Assembly (NCBI GenBank): GCA_036340215.1
Contig: JAYYZF010000085.1
Coordinates: forward strand, 1-7,484
Length of the DNA: 7,484 nt
DNA from: JABJPE01 sp036340215
Lineage (GTDB): Bacteria; Pseudomonadota; Gammaproteobacteria; Comchoanobacterales; Comchoanobacteraceae
Reading direction: 5' to 3'
This document shows positions 6,573 through 7,484 of this stretch, piece after piece. Each line of letters starts with the position of its first letter. Positions within the stretch are counted from its first letter, which is position 1. The position numbers and the translations under genes were made by a program. The notes below the pieces were generated by a model. The model saw nothing but the letters and a program-made list of their open reading frames with translations. It was not told where the DNA came from and made no database searches.

Positions 6573-7484
6573 ATGAAAAATTTATTAGAAAAAGCAATAT
6601 TAGTAACAGGTGGTGCTGGTTTCATAGGCGCTAACTTTGTAAAATATTTCACAAAAACTTATAATAACTACAAGATTATAAATTTAGATCTCCTGACTTA
6701 TGCAGCTAATTCAGATTACTTATCTGAGCTTGACTCTAACCCAAATTATATTTTTATAAAAGGCGATATTTGTGATAAGAGCTTAGTTAAAACTATTTTT
6801 ACTGATTATGATGTTCGTGGTGTAATACATTTTGCGGCAGAGTCACATGTTGATAATTCTATTTTACGTCCGGAAACATTTTTACAAACTAATATAATGG
6901 GTACGTTTAATCTTATTAATGCGGCCTATAATCATTGGATGTCTCAGCCAATGAGACCAAAACCAAGTTATGAAGATTGTAGATTTCACCATATTTCTAC
7001 TGATGAAGTTTATGGGACATTAGGAAAAGATGGTTTATTCAGTGAGGTAACGCCATATGCTCCTAACAGCCCATATTCTGCAAGTAAAGCTAGTTCTGAC
7101 TTTATCATAAGAGCATATCATCATACCTATGGCCTTAATGTCACCACTTCTAATTGTTCTAATAACTATGGACCTGGTCAGCATAGTGAGAAGTTAATTC
7201 CGACGATTATAGAGAAAGCTTTATCTGGGCAAAGTATTCCGATTTATGGCGATGGTAAAAATATAAGAGATTGGTTATATGTGCTAGATCATTGTAAGGC
7301 TATAGACCTAGTATTTCATAGAGGTTTAGCCGGAGAAACATATAATGTAGGGGGGCGTAATGAAAAAACAAACCTTGAGGTCGTGAGTGCTATTTTAGGT
7401 TTGCTAGATAAAAAAGAGCCATCATCTTCAGGGTTATCCTATAAAGAGCAAATATCTTTCGTCAAGGATAGGGCAGGGCACGAT
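6573..7484 (+). CDS. rmlB: dTDP-glucose 4,6-dehydratase (3' end outside window)
   Basis: Converts dTDP-D-glucose to dTDP-4-keto-6-deoxy-D-glucose using bound NAD+, the second step toward dTDP-L-rhamnose and other dTDP-deoxysugars of surface polysaccharides; cytoplasmic. The frame is open from ATG 6573 to the last base (304 codons). Visible features: GGAGFIG (13-19), the Rossmann glycine motif; FAAESHVDNSI (87-97); HHISTDEVYG (139-148) with the Thr-Asp-Glu catalytic set; YSASK (168-172), the YxxxK pair of extended SDRs; NCSNNYGPGQ...EKLIP (194-210); IPIYGDGKNIRDWLYV; YNVGGRNEKTNLEVV; and DRAGHD at the end, matching the family DRPGHD with Pro to Ala. E. coli RmlB is about 361 aa, so some 50 residues are missing off the edge. 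The start has AAAGG 9 nt upstream. It probably opens a dTDP-sugar gene set (rmlA, rmlC, rmlD) beyond the window, but that is not visible. If those genes are absent, another deoxysugar is the likely product. Confidence 0.95.
   Translation, partial: MKNLLEKAILVTGGAGFIGANFVKYFTKTYNNYKIINLDLLTYAANSDYLSELDSNPNYIFIKGDICDKSLVKTIFTDYDVRGVIHFAAESHVDNSILRPETFLQTNIMGTFNLINAAYNHWMSQPMRPKPSYEDCRFHHISTDEVYGTLGKDGLFSEVTPYAPNSPYSASKASSDFIIRAYHHTYGLNVTTSNCSNNYGPGQHSEKLIPTIIEKALSGQSIPIYGDGKNIRDWLYVLDHCKAIDLVFHRGLAGETYNVGGRNEKTNLEVVSAILGLLDKKEPSSSGLSYKEQISFVKDRAGHD

Noticed and set aside
1..7484. A complete novel defence or mobile system
   Set aside because: I found no integrase, transposase, terminal repeats, CRISPR repeats, tRNA or nuclease/reverse transcriptase genes. 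The only unusual protein is the partial protease, and its neighbours in this window are ordinary.

Overview
This AT-rich window reads as chromosomal DNA of a proteobacterium. Resemblance of the short glucose-6-phosphate isomerase (379 aa, WAESLGK...DQHSQLQLYL block) to alphaproteobacterial forms, a DETD-type RNA helicase and the low G+C suggest, as an inference from memory, an alphaproteobacterium with a host-associated lifestyle (Rickettsiales/Holosporales-like). This is not proven by the sequence.

Layout, left to right. (1) Positions 2-1267, plus strand: the 3' part of a gene whose frame is open to the window edge. It encodes a trypsin-like serine protease core with a plausible complete His-Asp-Ser triad, followed by about 250 residues that I do not recognise. 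A small hairpin follows its stop. (2) Positions 1348-2565, minus strand: a DEAD-box family RNA helicase (DETD variant) with a basic tail, convergent with gene 1. (3) Positions 2767-3906, minus strand: a compact glucose-6-phosphate isomerase. (4) Positions 4073-5119, plus strand: a zinc-dependent cinnamyl-alcohol-dehydrogenase/YahK-type alcohol dehydrogenase, divergent from the isomerase. (5) Positions 5144-6274, plus strand, 24 nt downstream: a membrane acyltransferase of the OafA/YrhL (Acyl_transf_3) family. (6) Positions 6275-6572: an AT-rich gap with one doubtful 48-codon ORF that carries an internal repeat. (7) Positions 6573 to the window end, plus strand: the first 304 codons of dTDP-glucose 4,6-dehydratase (rmlB/rfbB).

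How the genes may work together. The acyltransferase and RmlB look like the left edge of a surface-polysaccharide (O-antigen/dTDP-sugar) region that continues beyond the window. The isomerase supplies the hexose-6-phosphate pool from which glucose-1-phosphate and then dTDP-glucose, the RmlB substrate, are made, but its position near rmlB may be coincidental. The helicase, isomerase and alcohol dehydrogenase look like ordinary housekeeping or metabolic genes. I see no RNA genes, CRISPR array, insertion sequence or clear multi-gene novel system. The least explained items are the C-terminal half of the protease-like protein, the repeat-bearing 48-codon ORF, and the possibly leaderless start of the acyltransferase gene.
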